In this document: one piece after another, positions 32,322-42,850 of the stretch
Numbering within the stretch: the first letter of the stretch is position 1
Layout of the letters: the number at the start of each line of letters is the position of its first letter
From: Palaemon carinicauda
Taxonomy: Eukaryota > Arthropoda > Malacostraca > Decapoda > Palaemonidae
Direction: 5' to 3'
Assembly: GCF_036898095.1 (NCBI RefSeq)
Contig: NC_090739.1
Span: 103,839,252 to 103,903,251 of the forward strand
DNA length: 64,000 nt
Notes under the pieces: generated by a model
The model's database searches: none
Seen by the model: only the letters and a program-made list of their open reading frames with translations
Told to the model about the DNA's origin: nothing
Translations under genes and position numbers: made by a program

Positions 32322-32413
32322 TCATGAGTATCGGGTAAGTATATTCAAAAATTTATTTTACTAATGAAAATAACATTTTTCAATATTAAACTTACCCGAT
32401 AATCATGTAGCTG
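32322..32413. repeat. E5 internal complementary region
   Basis: Bases 32328-32380 are the exact inverse of 32084-32130 and beyond (gggtaagtatattcaaaaat, then actaatgaaaataac). From about 32381 the sequence (caatattaaacttacccga) is the inverse of the right outer end at 41570-41598. Both parts match element ends that now lie 9.5 kb apart. Confidence 0.92.
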
Positions 32414-32797
32414 ATTCACACCCAGGGAGGTGGGTGAAAACCAGTGTACATGTATATCAAGAAGCTAAGTATCCCGTATTTCATATTATCAGTTATTCAA
32501 AATAACAATGAAATTACAAGTACCTGGTAAGGAAGTCGACTTGAGCCATTACTCTGCCTTAAATAAGTTCGTCTTCCTTACTGAGCGCAGCGTTCCTCTT
32601 AGGAGGCTGAACAACTCTAAGGTGCTGAAGTATCAAGGGCTGCAACCCATACTAAAGGACCTCATCACAACCTTTAACCTCGGCGCTTCTCAAGAAAGAA
32701 TTGACCACCCGCCAAATCAACAAGGATGTGGAAGGCTTCTTAGCCGACCGTACAACCCATAAAAAGTATTCAAGAGAAAGGTTAAAAGGTTATGGGA

Positions 32798-33420
32798 TTA
32801 TGGGAATGTAGTGGCTGAGCCCTCGCCTACTACTGCATTCGTTGCTACGAATGGTCCCAGGGTGTAGCAGTACTCGTAAAGAGACTGGACATCTTTGAGA
32901 TAGAATGATGCGAACACTGACTTGCTTCTCCAATAGGTTGCATCCATAACACTCTGCAGAGAATGGCTCTGTTTGAAGGCCACTGAAGTAGCCACAGCTC
33001 TCACTTCATGTGTCCTTACCTTCAGCAAAGCAAGGTCTTCTTCCTTCAGATGAGAATGTGCTTCTCTAATCAGAAGCCTGAATAGTAAGAAACTGAGTTC
33101 TTAGAACTTGGAAAAGAAGGTTTCTTGATAGCACACCATAAGGCTTCTGATTGTCCTCGTAAAGGTTAAGACCTTTTTAGATAGTACCTAAGAGCTCTAA
33201 CTGGGCAAAGTACTCTCTCCAGTTCATTCCCCACCAAGTTGGACAGGCTTGGGATCTCGAACGACTTAGGCCAAGGACGTGAAGGAAGCTCGTTTAGCAA
33301 AACCCGAGCTGCAAGGAACATGTAGCCGTTTCAGATGTGAAAACAATGATCCTGCTGAAGGTGTGGATCTCACTTACTCTTTTAGCTGTTGTCAAGCACA
33401 CGAGGAAAAGAGTTTTTAAT
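32798..33420 (-). pseudogene. E5 tyrosine recombinase, catalytic C-terminal part
   Basis: Frame 33028-32798 gives RTHEVRAVATSVAFKQ (H-x-x-R), FASFYLKDVQSLYEYCYTLG with the likely Tyr nucleophile, and the family C terminus VVGEGSATTFP. The first catalytic Arg region (about 33400-33330) reads ..TAKRVSEIHTF in a different frame; E4 has ASAKRV. Frameshifts near 33080, 33160 and 33300 break it into pieces. The enzyme's role is integration of the circular DIRS DNA. Confidence 0.75.
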
Positions 33421-33428
33421 GTGAGGTC

Positions 33429-34620
33429 CTAAAAAGAGGCTGATTGGAGAGGTTCAAATCTTGATGACATAAGGAACCTTAGGACCACGTCTAGATTCCA
33501 GCCTGGAGTGGACAACCGACGTTCCTTTGAGGTCTCAAAAGACCTAGGGAGGTCCTGTAGATCATTGTTGGTGGAAAGATCCAAGCCTCTGTGGCGGAAA
33601 ACCGCTGCCAACATACTTCTGTAACCCTTGATCGTAGGAGCTGAAAGGGATCTTACTTTCCTTAGATATAACAGGAAGTCAGCAATCTGGGTTACAGTGG
33701 TACTGGTTGAGGAAACTGCATTGGTCTTGTACCAGCTACGGAAGACTTCCCCTTGAGACTGATAGATTCTGAGAGTGGATGTTCTCCTTGCTTTGGCAAT
33801 CGCTCTGGCTGCCTCCTTCGAAAAGCCCCTAGCTCTTGAGAGTCTTTCGAAAGTCTGAAGGCAGTCAGACGAAGAGCGTGGAGGTTTGGGTGTACCTTCT
33901 TTACGCGAGGTAGACGTAGAAGGTTCACTCCTAGAGGAAGAGTCCTGGGAATGTCGACCAGCCATTGCAGTACCTCTAAGAACCATTCTCTCGCGGGCCA
34001 GAGCGGAGCCAACCAACGTCAGCCGTGTCCCTTTGCGAGAGGAGAACTTCTGAAGTACCCTGTTGACAATCTTGAACGGCGGGAATGCATACAGGTCGAG
34101 ATGGAACCAATCCAGCAGAAAAGCATCCACGTGAACTGCTGCTGGGTCTGGAATCGGAGAACAATACAACAGGAGTCTCTAGGTTATCGAGGTAGCGAAC
34201 AGATCTATGGTTGGCTGACCCCACAGGGCCCAAAGTCTGCTGCAAACATTCTTGTGAAGGGTCCACTCTGTGGGGATGACCTGACCCTTCCGGTTGAGGT
34301 GATCTGCCATGACATTCATACCGCCCTGAATGAACCTCGTTACCAGCGTGAGCTTTCGATCTTTAGACCAGATGAGGAGGTCCCTTGCGATCTAGAACAA
34401 CTTCACGAAAGAGTCCCTCCCTGCTTGAAGATGTAAGCCAGGGCTGTGGTGTTGTCAGAGTCCACCTCCACCACTTTGTTAAGCTAGAGGGACTTGAAGT
34501 TTATCAAGGCCAGAAGAACCGCCAACAACTCCTTGCAATTGATGTGAAGTGTCCTTTGTTCCTGATTCCATGTTCCCGAGCATTCCTGTCCGTCCAAAGT
34601 CACACCCCAGCCCGTGTCTG
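33429..34620 (-). pseudogene. E5 RNase H, spacer and recombinase N terminus
   Basis: Frame 34169-33429 (246 codons) begins in the DIRS spacer (HVDAFLLDWFHLDLYAFPPF). It shifts phase at about 34010, where the correct spacer continues as MAPLWPAREWFLEVLQWL in frame 34012-33692. It ends with TQIADFLLYLRKV and TIKGYRSMLAAVFRHRGL. Upstream, RNase H pieces include HINCKELLAVLLAL with its Glu intact (about 34545-34500) and a DSDNTTALAY block at about 34460-34430. Multiple single-base shifts disrupt it. Confidence 0.72.
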
Positions 34621-34865
34621 ATGCGTCCGAGAGGAGAAGGCGGTCGGGTTTCTGAACAGCCAAAGATAGACTTCCTTGAGAAGAAAGCTGTTCTTACACC
34701 ACGCGAGAGAAGACCTCCTCTCTTCGGAAACAGGAACTGAGACCGTCTCTAGCGTCTTGTCCTTTATCCAGTGAGCAGCTAGATGATACTGAAGGGGGGG
34801 AGGTGGAGTCTCCCTAACACGATGAACAGGGCCAGCGATGAAAGTGTCCCTGTTAGACTTATCCA

Positions 34866-35340
34866 CTACCTGACTGAGCATCGGTTCCTTCTCAGCATGC
34901 TCTGGATGCATTCTAGGGCTTGGAAGATCCTTGGGGCCGACGGAAAAGCCCGAAAAGCTCGACTCTGAAGATCCATACCCAGGGAGACAATGGTCTGGGA
35001 TGGGACGAGCTGAGACTCCTCAAAATTGACCAGGAGGCCCAGTTCCTTGGTCAGATCCATAGTCCATCTGAGAATCTCCAGACAGCGACGACTTGTGGGA
35101 GCTCTTAAAAGCCAGTCGTCTGACGGAGCCGAACACAAGATCATGGTACTGCTGCACAGTCTGTGAACTGTCAACCATGGGGAAGCGAGGAAGTACAGTG
35201 ACAACCCGAAGCTGTCTAGACTGTCTGGGTCGTACAGACAACTCCTTATCGGGTTGCTGAGGTTGCCGCACTGCGTCACAACAAGTCACTTCTGCTGGTT
35301 GTTGAACGTCTTCCCAGTGACACACTGACTCCGTAAACAA
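34866..35340 (-). pseudogene. E5 truncated RT fused to gag linker by deletion
   Basis: At about 35130-35100 the RT catalytic box survives as PSDDWLLRA (E4: YLDDWLLRA), followed by VNFEESQLVPSQTIV. Immediately upstream, instead of motifs A and B, the sequence is gag linker (SQTVQQYHDLVFGSVRR, RQSRQLRVVTV). That matches the E4 gag linker (GQSFKQLHDVASL) 1.7 kb further upstream in that element. A deletion of the gag C terminus plus RT N-terminal half therefore joined the two near 35115. Confidence 0.72.
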
Positions 35341-35730
35341 AAAAATCCTCTAACAAGGACTAAGCTAGGACTGCATGTCTTGCAACACAGCTCAAGGTCT
35401 ATGGGAGCAGGTGTGGTAACAGACGGGGTTAGCGACTGAAGTGGAACCATTACCTTCCCTGGGAGCATGTTATGCTTAAATAAAAGTCCATAGGAGGCTA
35501 CGCAGCTAAAGGCTCCTCTCCAAATGACAGAGTCCTCAAGGGAATATCAGAAGGAGGGAGAAAAGCACTTTCTCATCTACAGGGACCATATCCGAGAAAA
35601 GCTAAGTTCTCTCAGTTAGGGTTTCACTGGTGCAAAAGCAGCAGACTAGAAGGCAACGTTATGAAACTGCTTGACAGTCTAGAGAGTTGGCAACAACCAA
35701 AGATGTGTGACTGAGAAGCATGCGGTAAGG

Positions 35731-35815
35731 TATGCAGAGCATGTTGTATGCAGAGCATGCTGTATGCAGAGCATGCTGTATGCAGAGCATGCTGTATGTA
35801 GAGCATGCTGTAAGG
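35731..35815. repeat. 18-bp tandem repeat, about five copies
   Basis: The unit tatgcagagcatgctg plus tg/ta repeats with one or two substitutions (atgttg, tatgtag). It is not present in E2 or E4. Confidence 0.9.
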
Positions 35816-36652
35816 TAAGCAGAGCGTGTTGCATGGCGTGTAACATTTCTCAGAAATTCCATGACCAGTGCTAGAGTGAGTAATATCGCATTACCGTCCA
35901 TTGAAAGTGCACGTGCCGAGGAAATTGATTTAGACTGTTTTGTTGATGAATTTGATAGCCGGCATGATAATCGTAGAATTAAGCTACACTAAATGTACTA
36001 TAATCTACTTCACCTCAGGAAAGGGAAACTCGCCCTGTTGGCAACACTGCATTACTACATGCATGCTTGCATGGGGTTTAATATCAACATAATATTACCT
36101 TACATTCATAACTCATGATTCATTTTTGTTTAGAAGATATTTTTGCCATATTTTGCGATTTGTTAAAAATATATTGCAAGGAATACATATATATTTTTAT
36201 ATAAGTAATACAAATAACCTCCATTATCATAATGTTTGTGTAGGCATACATGTATATGATTACAAATGCAAGTTATGAAAGTAATGAGGTGTTATTGTCA
36301 TTTGTTATTCCCAAGTTGAATGGGAAGAAGCTCAAGTTGAGGAAAAAGTGGCAGATGCATGCGTTGAGGTGGCTGACTCATAGCATGAGGTTGCTGCCTC
36401 AAGAGTTGCGCTTGCTGTAAGGGTTGCGGATGCGCAGTAGCAGGTTCCTGAGGAACGAGTTAAGGTTCCTGAGGTGTGAGCTGCGAGAGTTGAGGTCGCT
36501 GCAGCGAGTGCTGAGGTGGCTGCCTCATTGATGGAAGAGGTTGTCGTACCTCAAGAGATTGTTGCCTCGCTGGTGGAACCGCAAGCGGAAGCGGAGGAAG
36601 TAAGGCATAAGACTCCTGCTCCCATTGCTGAGGTTGCCTTAAGGAAGGTTAA

Positions 36653-36898
36653 GGTTGCTGCACAACGCTGGTAACTGGCAACTCAGAACGCGGTAAGGTA
36701 GCCTGAGGAACCTCAACTTCGTACGCCTGGCAGACTGGACTGCGGTGAGGCGGAGCTCTAGCAGGAGGAGGCGGAGGTTGCTGCACACCGCTGGTAACTG
36801 GCAACTCAGAACGCGGTAAGGTAGCCTGAGGAACCTCAACTTCGTACGCCTGGCAGACTGGACTGCGGAGAGGCGGAGCGTTCGCAGGAGGAGGTGTA
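36653..36898. repeat. 123-bp direct tandem duplication in E5 gag
   Basis: Two nearly identical 123-bp units begin ggttgctgcaca at 36653 and 36776. The length is 41 codons, so the reading frame is kept: the minus frame 37002-36649 repeats a segment with ARAPPHRSPVCQAYEVEVPQ-like and RSELPVTS words. It is the E5 version of the expanded gag linker. Confidence 0.9.
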
Positions 36899-37451
36899 AC
36901 CTTCTCAGCCTGAAACTCACGCATTAAGACCGCAAGCTGCGACTGCATGGACTGCAGCAAAGTCGTCTTGGGATCAACAGACGATAAGGTCTGTTGAGGC
37001 AAAGCCTTAATAGAAGATGAGGTCTGTTAAGGCTTCGCCTTACCTCTCTAAGGAGGTGTGCAGTCACCTGATGACTGAGGAGAGTCAGAGCTAACCCAAT
37101 GACTGCATCCGGGTTGTTGAACTCTAACTTCGTACGTCTGGCATAGGTCTGGACTTTACGTTTAAGAGGTCTTGAGACCTGAGACCATCGTTTTTTCCCC
37201 GAAATTTCTTCTGCAGACGAGCAAAATAAGGGCTCAATCGTCTGCGGGTGGGAGTGACGGTCTCTGTAAGACACGCCCGCAACCACCGAGGATACTTCTG
37301 TGCGCCGATCAAGGCCTGCCGAACCCTTTTGCCCTTCGACATTGCTTCTCCCCTGGGCTTGGGAGCTTGCAAGAGGTCCCGGAGTGGGAGGACGACTGGC
37401 ACGCACAGAAGTACCCTCACGCACAACACTGACACACTTTGCGCTAATCAC

Positions 37452-37799
37452 TTATCACTTTTGATTTTCTGTTTGCACTTATTTCACTGAACTCGAAACT
37501 AAGTGGTTTGTACCTGAAACACGCAATTCTATCCTTTCTCAAAAGTTAGTAATTGCGAAAACAGAATTACAATGTAACAGAAAAATCTAATGAAAGATAA
37601 ATAATTCAGTGGCTGGAAAGAGACTAAACACTAGATCAAATAAACTACGTTTAAAATCTCTCACCGCATAAAGCTTGAGAACAAGAAAAAACTCTAGAAA
37701 CGTTTACCTTCTTCCCCTAAAGAGACTAGGGAGAAGAGCAAAAACGATAACAACGTTACTCGCTTGAACGAAACGTTTATCCTCCTCTTTCTCCCTCCG

Positions 37800-37830
<31 letters not shown>

Positions 37831-38195
37831 TGACTTAGAACCTGAGAGAAGAGCCCAATCATATATATCGTTAAAACATATTATTGTTAAAGGAAAAAAC
37901 TGAAATATTTCCCAAAATGAAAAGTTCCTTTATTAGAATTAAAACCATTAAGTTAAGAAAGAATGAACAAAACGCTAGACACGGTTACTCTTACTGCAAC
38001 GTGACACCGTGAAAAATCTCTCTCTATCGTAACGATAGAGCGCAAGTTGAACGTTCTGAACGTCAACAACTGCAGAGACAAAACAAAACGTTAGTTCAAC
38101 TTTGAAAACAGTACGAGCCTATCAAAGAAATTCTTTCAAAAACATTAAAATAGCATAATATGTTAACAGGTAAAACCGAAATGACGGGCTCAATG
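37452..38195 (-). other. E5 AT-rich 5' region, left part
   Basis: It matches the E2 region 13440-14260 (cacgcaattct, then the CT-rich tract, then the palindrome ctctatcgtaacgatagag at 38022-38040, then gggctcaa..gtt). No coding is seen. A (CT)n of about 22 bp lies at 37809-37830. It continues after the piggyBac-type insertion at 41010. Confidence 0.6.
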
Positions 38196-38199
38196 TTAA

Positions 38200-41005
38200 C
38201 CCTGGATAGGTACGGTCCTCGGACACCCCTTTAAGGGTATACTCGGACGCGAACGACCCCGACGCCAAAAAAAATTCTTGAAAAATCAGTTTTTGCAGTA
38301 ACCTCCTTTTTTCTTTTGCCAAAAAAAACTTCAATGAATGCTTAAAACAACTGTAAAGATAAATACTACTCATCTGCAGAAAAACTATTTATTATAAATA
38401 TTTTAAAAAATTAAGTAGAAAAAACAAAAGACCTGACATAAAAATTCATAAAAAAAAAGTTTATACATATATACACAAATCCTTTTAGGAATTGATTCTT
38501 GAATGTTTAGGACACATCTTGATGTATTTTGGATGAAGTCAGACCCATGGAGGTGAAGATCTGAAATGAGAAAAAAAGGGTAACTTTTTTTGGCCAAAAA
38601 AAATTGTCCAAATTTCATGAATTTTTTTGGGTACCCAAATGAAATAGGAAGTGGCTAATTTTTTTAGGGAATAAACATATGTTATCCTAAAATAGAAATA
38701 TGTAAAAAAATCTTCATTATTTTGTAAATTACATTTATATCAGGGGCCATATCTAAAGGTAATTTTTTGAGTACTTGGAAATTTCGTAAAAAAATACATA
38801 TATTTAATATATAATATGATATTTATGCAGGTAAAAATACACCAAAATATCACAAATTCTATAGGGAACAAGAATATATATAGATAGGGCAGCTTACGCT
38901 TCGGATATGTCCACAAAATGGCCGCCAACCACACTGACTCAGACTCCCTAATCTGCCACTTGAAATGTAGGAAGGGTATGTCAATTTCAAGGTGTTATTT
39001 ACTAATCTAATTATTATTGGATATGCATAAAAATTGTATGGTGGGTTGCTGGATAATTGTCGATTATTTTACGACTATAAAATTAAAATTCTGACCCAAA
39101 AAATTTTTTTTGAAGGGAAATAAAATCGAAAAAAAAAATGTAAAACAATATTTTAGCTAAAAAAATTTGATGATATTCAATCAAAAAAAAAGTAAACAAA
39201 ATTTTCCGACAAATAAACATCTAGAGGAATCATTACTCTGTGATAGTTCCTTAGTACGTAGTAATTTTGAAAGAATTGGGAAAAAACGAAAAAATGGCAA
39301 TCACCGGAAAATCGAACACATACCTATATATACGCCATATCTGGCTAAAAAAAAGATAGGCATGGGTAGCCAGATCATCTAGAAACACTTTCCAACACTA
39401 TAAAAATATAAGTTTTGCGACACTACTTGCCAATTCCTTACGGTAACATGACTAAGCAAAAAAATGCAAAACAAATAAAAAGGGGCACTCGTGGAAAAAT
39501 GGCCATTCTAATATACGGCATTTCAGAAAAAAAAAAAATTTCAGCCACGTGCTAGGCAAACCATCAAGGCATATTTTCCGACAAATAAACATATAAATGA
39601 AATATTACTCTGTGATAGTTCCTTAGTACGTAGTAATTTTGAAAGAAATGGGAAAAAACGAAAAAATGGCAATCACAGGAAAATCGAACACATACTTATA
39701 TATACGCCATATCTGGCTAAAAAAAATAGGCATGGGTAGCCAGATCATCTAGAAACACTTTCCAACACTATAAAAATATAAGTTTTGCGACACTACTTGC
39801 CAATTCCTTACGGTAACATGACTAAGCAAAAAAATGCAAAACAAATAAAAAGGGGCACTCGCGGAAAAATGCCCAACATTCTAATATACGGCATCTCAGA
39901 TAAAAAAAAAGACATGCACGTGTTAGCCCTCCCATCAAGGCACACTTTCTAACACATAAACATGAAAAAAAAATCAATAATATACGGCAATTCCTTACTA
40001 CGTAGTAAATTTTTACAAATATTGAAAAAAAAACAGAAATTGGCAACCGCAGTTAAATACCCAATATACCAATAACTACGTCGTATCTGACAAAAACAAA
40101 ATCACGCATGGGTAGCCAGATCATCTAGACACACTTTCCAACATTAAAAAAGCAAAAGTTTTACGACACTATTTCGCAATATCTTACGGAAAAATGACTT
40201 GGCAAAAAAATTAAAAAAAATTAAAAAGGGACACTCGCGGTAAAATGCCCGACATTCTAATATACGACATCTCAGATAAAAAAAAAGACATGCACGTGTT
40301 AGCCCAACCATCAAGGCACACTTTCTAACACATAAACATGAAAAAAAATGAATAATATACGGCAATTCCTTACTACGTAGTAATTTTTACAAATATTGAA
40401 AAAAAAACAGAAATTGGTAACCGCAGTTAAATACCCAATATACCAATAACTACGTCGTATCTGACAAAAACAAAGTCATGCATGGGTAGCCAGATCATCT
40501 AGACACACTTTCCAACACTAAACAAGCAAAAGTTTTACGACACTATTTGGCAATATCTTACGGAAAAATGACTTGGCAAAAAAATGAAAAAAAATGAAAA
40601 AGGGGCACTCGCGGTAAAATGGTCCTCGTGGTGATGAACGACATTTTAACTAAAAAAAAAAAACATGCACATGGTAGCCAAACAATCCACCAAGACTTTC
40701 CACAACTGATAACCTATACAAGTTGCACCATTCTACGACAATTTCATGATACGTAATAACTTTGATAATTATGCAAACTACCTCAGAAGGGTAAACTCGG
40801 ACGCGAACGACCCCGACGCGTCTCAGAAATCGGGGAAGGAGTACAGCTACAGCAATGCACATCTGGACACTACTAGAGCGTGTAGGGGAGACACCTCCTG
40901 CAGGTCGATCACCCACAAATTCAGTCACAGGGGTGAGTCACGTGAGAAAAACCTGTTTTTTTTTGACGCTCGGGGTCGCAAACGACCCACCGTACCTATC
41001 CAGGG
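38200..41005. mobile_element. piggyBac-type non-autonomous element with tandem-repeat body
   Basis: The termini are perfect inverted repeats of 17 bp (ccctggataggtacggt at 38200-38216, inverse at 40989-41005). They are flanked by TTAA at 38196-38199 and 41006-41009, the target duplication of piggyBac transposons. The inside has no transposase. Subterminal words actcggacgcgaacgacc + ccgacgc occur at both ends in direct orientation (38247-38272, 40796-40820) and once inverted near the right end (gacgctcggggtcgc). The central 1.6 kb are 372-bp tandem repeats. Mobilisation would need a transposase in trans. Confidence 0.85.
39160..40770. repeat. 372-377-bp tandem repeat, about 4.3 copies, inside the piggyBac-type element
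   Basis: The anchor ttcctta(g/c)tacgtagtaa occurs at 39247, 39619, 39991 and 40366, with a degenerate fifth at 40743. Each unit carries catgggtagccagatcatct, caatatc/ccttacgg and ggggcactcgcgg words. The first two units agree best, as do the third and fourth, suggesting stepwise (2+2) amplification. Confidence 0.88.
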
Positions 41006-41009
41006 TTAA

Positions 41010-41236
41010 TTAACTTCGGTACCAAGAAAAGACCGCCTACTATTAGGAAAGGTCGAATATAAACAAATATAAAAATTAATTTTAATAAGTTTATAATAAA
41101 AGGAAGTTAATCGAAGAGGCCTATAAAAGGCGGAGAGATATAAAATAAATCTATAACTTTTGTTAAGCAAAATTAAGAAAGAGAGTCTATACTCTCTTAG
41201 ACACCAACACTTCCGTCTAAGGGAAGGGTCGGCCAT
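41010..41236 (-). pseudogene. E5 gag start and 5' region, right part
   Basis: The ATG at 41236 encodes MADPSLRRKCWC. The MADPS start and following RKC are shared with E2 and E4 (MADPS..RKC), where E4 continues into a Cys/His cluster. Here the frame runs into AT-rich DNA. Either an intron begins after the RKC codons or this copy lost the cluster. Confidence 0.5.
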
Positions 41237-41429
41237 TTAAAGGTGAAAGAGAGTTCATACTCTCTTCGTCACCATAATTAATCAAATTAATTCCAAAAGT
41301 TAGCTAAGCTAATAATAAAACTTCCTGAATAGCGAAAGCTGAAATCTTAGAGGAATACTACACCAAAAACCGTGAACAAGACTCCAAAATTATAAGCGTA
41401 TCCATGAACGTCTTGCTGGAAGCACGACA

Positions 41430-41588
41430 GAGGAAAAATTGAAGTGGTGTCAACAAGAAGTACTGCAGTACCTGGCCACAGGTGGCGCTTGTGAGTACAC
41501 CCCCCTCTTGTATAGCGATCGCTGGCGTATCCCTTCCGTAGAATTCTGTCGGGCAACGGAGTTGACAGCTACATGATTATCGGGTAAG
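41430..41588. repeat. E5 right inverted terminal repeat
   Basis: It is the inverse of 32122-32280, with no difference found by eye. The outer end continues to 41598 (gtttaatattg). Confidence 0.93.
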
Positions 41589-41598
41589 TTTAATATTG

Positions 41599-41815
41599 AA
41601 AATTGTAAAATTACCCTCCTTTTCCAAAGCTATTTTCTCAATAGCGGTTAATATGCCATACAGTTCGGCAGTAAATATGGAAGCTGTTAGAGGAAGTGCA
41701 CCTCTACAATTAAAATCATTACTATGTACTCCAAATCCTATGCCAGCATCAGATTTGGAGCCATCAGTATATATAAAAGTCGATCCCCTATGTTCTTCGA
41801 CATGTTCCATAAAAA
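41599..41815 (-). pseudogene. Non-LTR ORF2: N-terminal half of RNase H
   Basis: It reads STFIYTDGSKSDAGIGFGVH (first active-site Asp), SIFTAELYGILTAIE (Glu) and KEGNFTI, then crosses into E5. YTDGS and TAELYGI are the standard RNase H signatures of these elements. It is one frame away from the RT frame, with a shift in a short T-run at about 41812. Its partner is at 31432-32083. Confidence 0.9.
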
Positions 41816-42850
41816 GAGATGTCAGGTAATTTCCATGGAGGCATTGATGATACCTTGAATGGAAGCACCTTATTTCTAATTATATCCAGATTGTTTAATA
41901 ATTGGTTAACCCGAAACCCAAAAGGTTGAGGAGATTTTGGGTGCAACTCAAAGTAGGTTGAGTGCCTTACAAGGCTTGCAGTCTGAAAGGCTGAAGAATT
42001 AGGGAGTCTTTGCAATCTAAACCAATACCGAATAATAGAGGACATCCGGTAAAGGTCCAGAGGCAACTCCCCAGCATCAACAAGGAGACTTGTGATAGGG
42101 GAGGTTCTAAAGGCTCCTGTGGACAATCTAATGCTAGCATGATGTATTGAATCTAGTATTTTTAACCGGCTTGGGGTGGCTGAAGAATATACCTCACAAC
42201 CATAACTAATTTTGGAAAATATCAAGGCCTTGTATAATTTTAAAATTGTATTGCGGTCTGCCCCCCATGACGTATGGGACAAGACTTTTAAAAGATTCAT
42301 AGCTTCAACACATTTAGCTTTTAATGCTTTTAAGTGAGAAACCCATGTAAGCCTACAATCAAATATCAACCCTAAAAATTTTGCTTCACTTGCACATGGG
42401 ATCCGTTGACCTTTGATGTATATATCCGGGTCTGGATGTACTCCCCGTATACGACAGAAATGGACAATTGTAGTTTTACTTGTTGAGAACTTAAATCCAT
42501 TCATATCGGCCCAATGGATAATTTTATCAATAGAGAGTTGGATTTTTCTCTCAACCATTGCCATTCTGGCCCCAGCAAATGATATGGAGAGATCATCCAC
42601 AAATAATGTTGCGAGAACATCCCGGGGAATGACTGAGGATATCCCATTAATTGCTAGTGCAAAAAGGGTTACACTCAGCACACTCCCCTGAGGAACTCCT
42701 TCTTCCTGGCACTTACTCTGTGATAGAGCTTCCCCAACTCTCACTTGGAAAACTCTATGTGAAAGAAATGACTGGATGAATAGTGGTAGCTCACCTCTCA
42801 ATCCGCACTCCTGGATTCTTTTAAGTATACCGTATCTCCATGTGGTATGA
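41788..42850 (-). pseudogene. Non-LTR ORF2: RT C-terminal half
   Basis: The 337-codon frame has EEGVPQGSVLSVTLFALAING (motif B region), TLFVDDLSISFAG with the catalytic FVDD of motif C, HWADMNGFKFSTSKT, and the thumb with KFLGLIFDCRLTW. The upstream frame ends in a T11 homopolymer where one extra base shifts phase. Motif A, expected as FFDLEKAY, reads FFYLEKAY once phase is restored, so the catalytic Asp appears to be Tyr. RT copies element RNA at a nicked target site. Confidence 0.87.

Larger units (their letters stand above)
35341..37451 (-). pseudogene. E5 gag-like region
   Basis: Frame 37451-36924 begins SAKCVSVVREGTSVRASRPPTPGPLASSQAQGR (blocks) and contains RRTEVSSVVAGVSYRDR and KRWSQVSRPLKRK, matching the E4 gag body at 27120-26800. 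Downstream come Pro/Gln-rich repeats (36300-36900). Then about 700 bp of AT-rich non-coding sequence (35900-36300) and an 18-bp repeat array (35731-35815) are embedded. The part from 35640 to 35340 again resembles gag linker. Several frames are involved and it is not translatable as one protein. Confidence 0.6.
32084..41598 (-). mobile_element. E5: DIRS element inserted in the non-LTR RNase H gene
   Basis: Inverted terminal repeats at 32122-32280 and 41430-41588 read identical over 159 bp by eye. The ICR at 32322-32413 fuses the inverted outer ends. The target is a T-run in the RNase H reading frame, and no target bases are duplicated, as expected for YR integration. On minus, gag begins at 41236 (MADPSL), with gag body, RT remnant, RNase H and YR ending at about 32798. 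It hosts a 2.8-kb piggyBac-type insertion, so its own length is about 6.7 kb. RT has lost its N-terminal half. Confidence 0.92.

Noticed and set aside
39160..40770. Regular repeats considered as CRISPR-like
   Set aside because: Units are 372 bp and contiguous without unique spacers, in a eukaryotic transposon.
41310..41600. Target-site duplication around E5
   Set aside because: Only a short T/A-run is shared between the two sides and the interrupted RNase H codons are not repeated, which fits YR integration without duplication.
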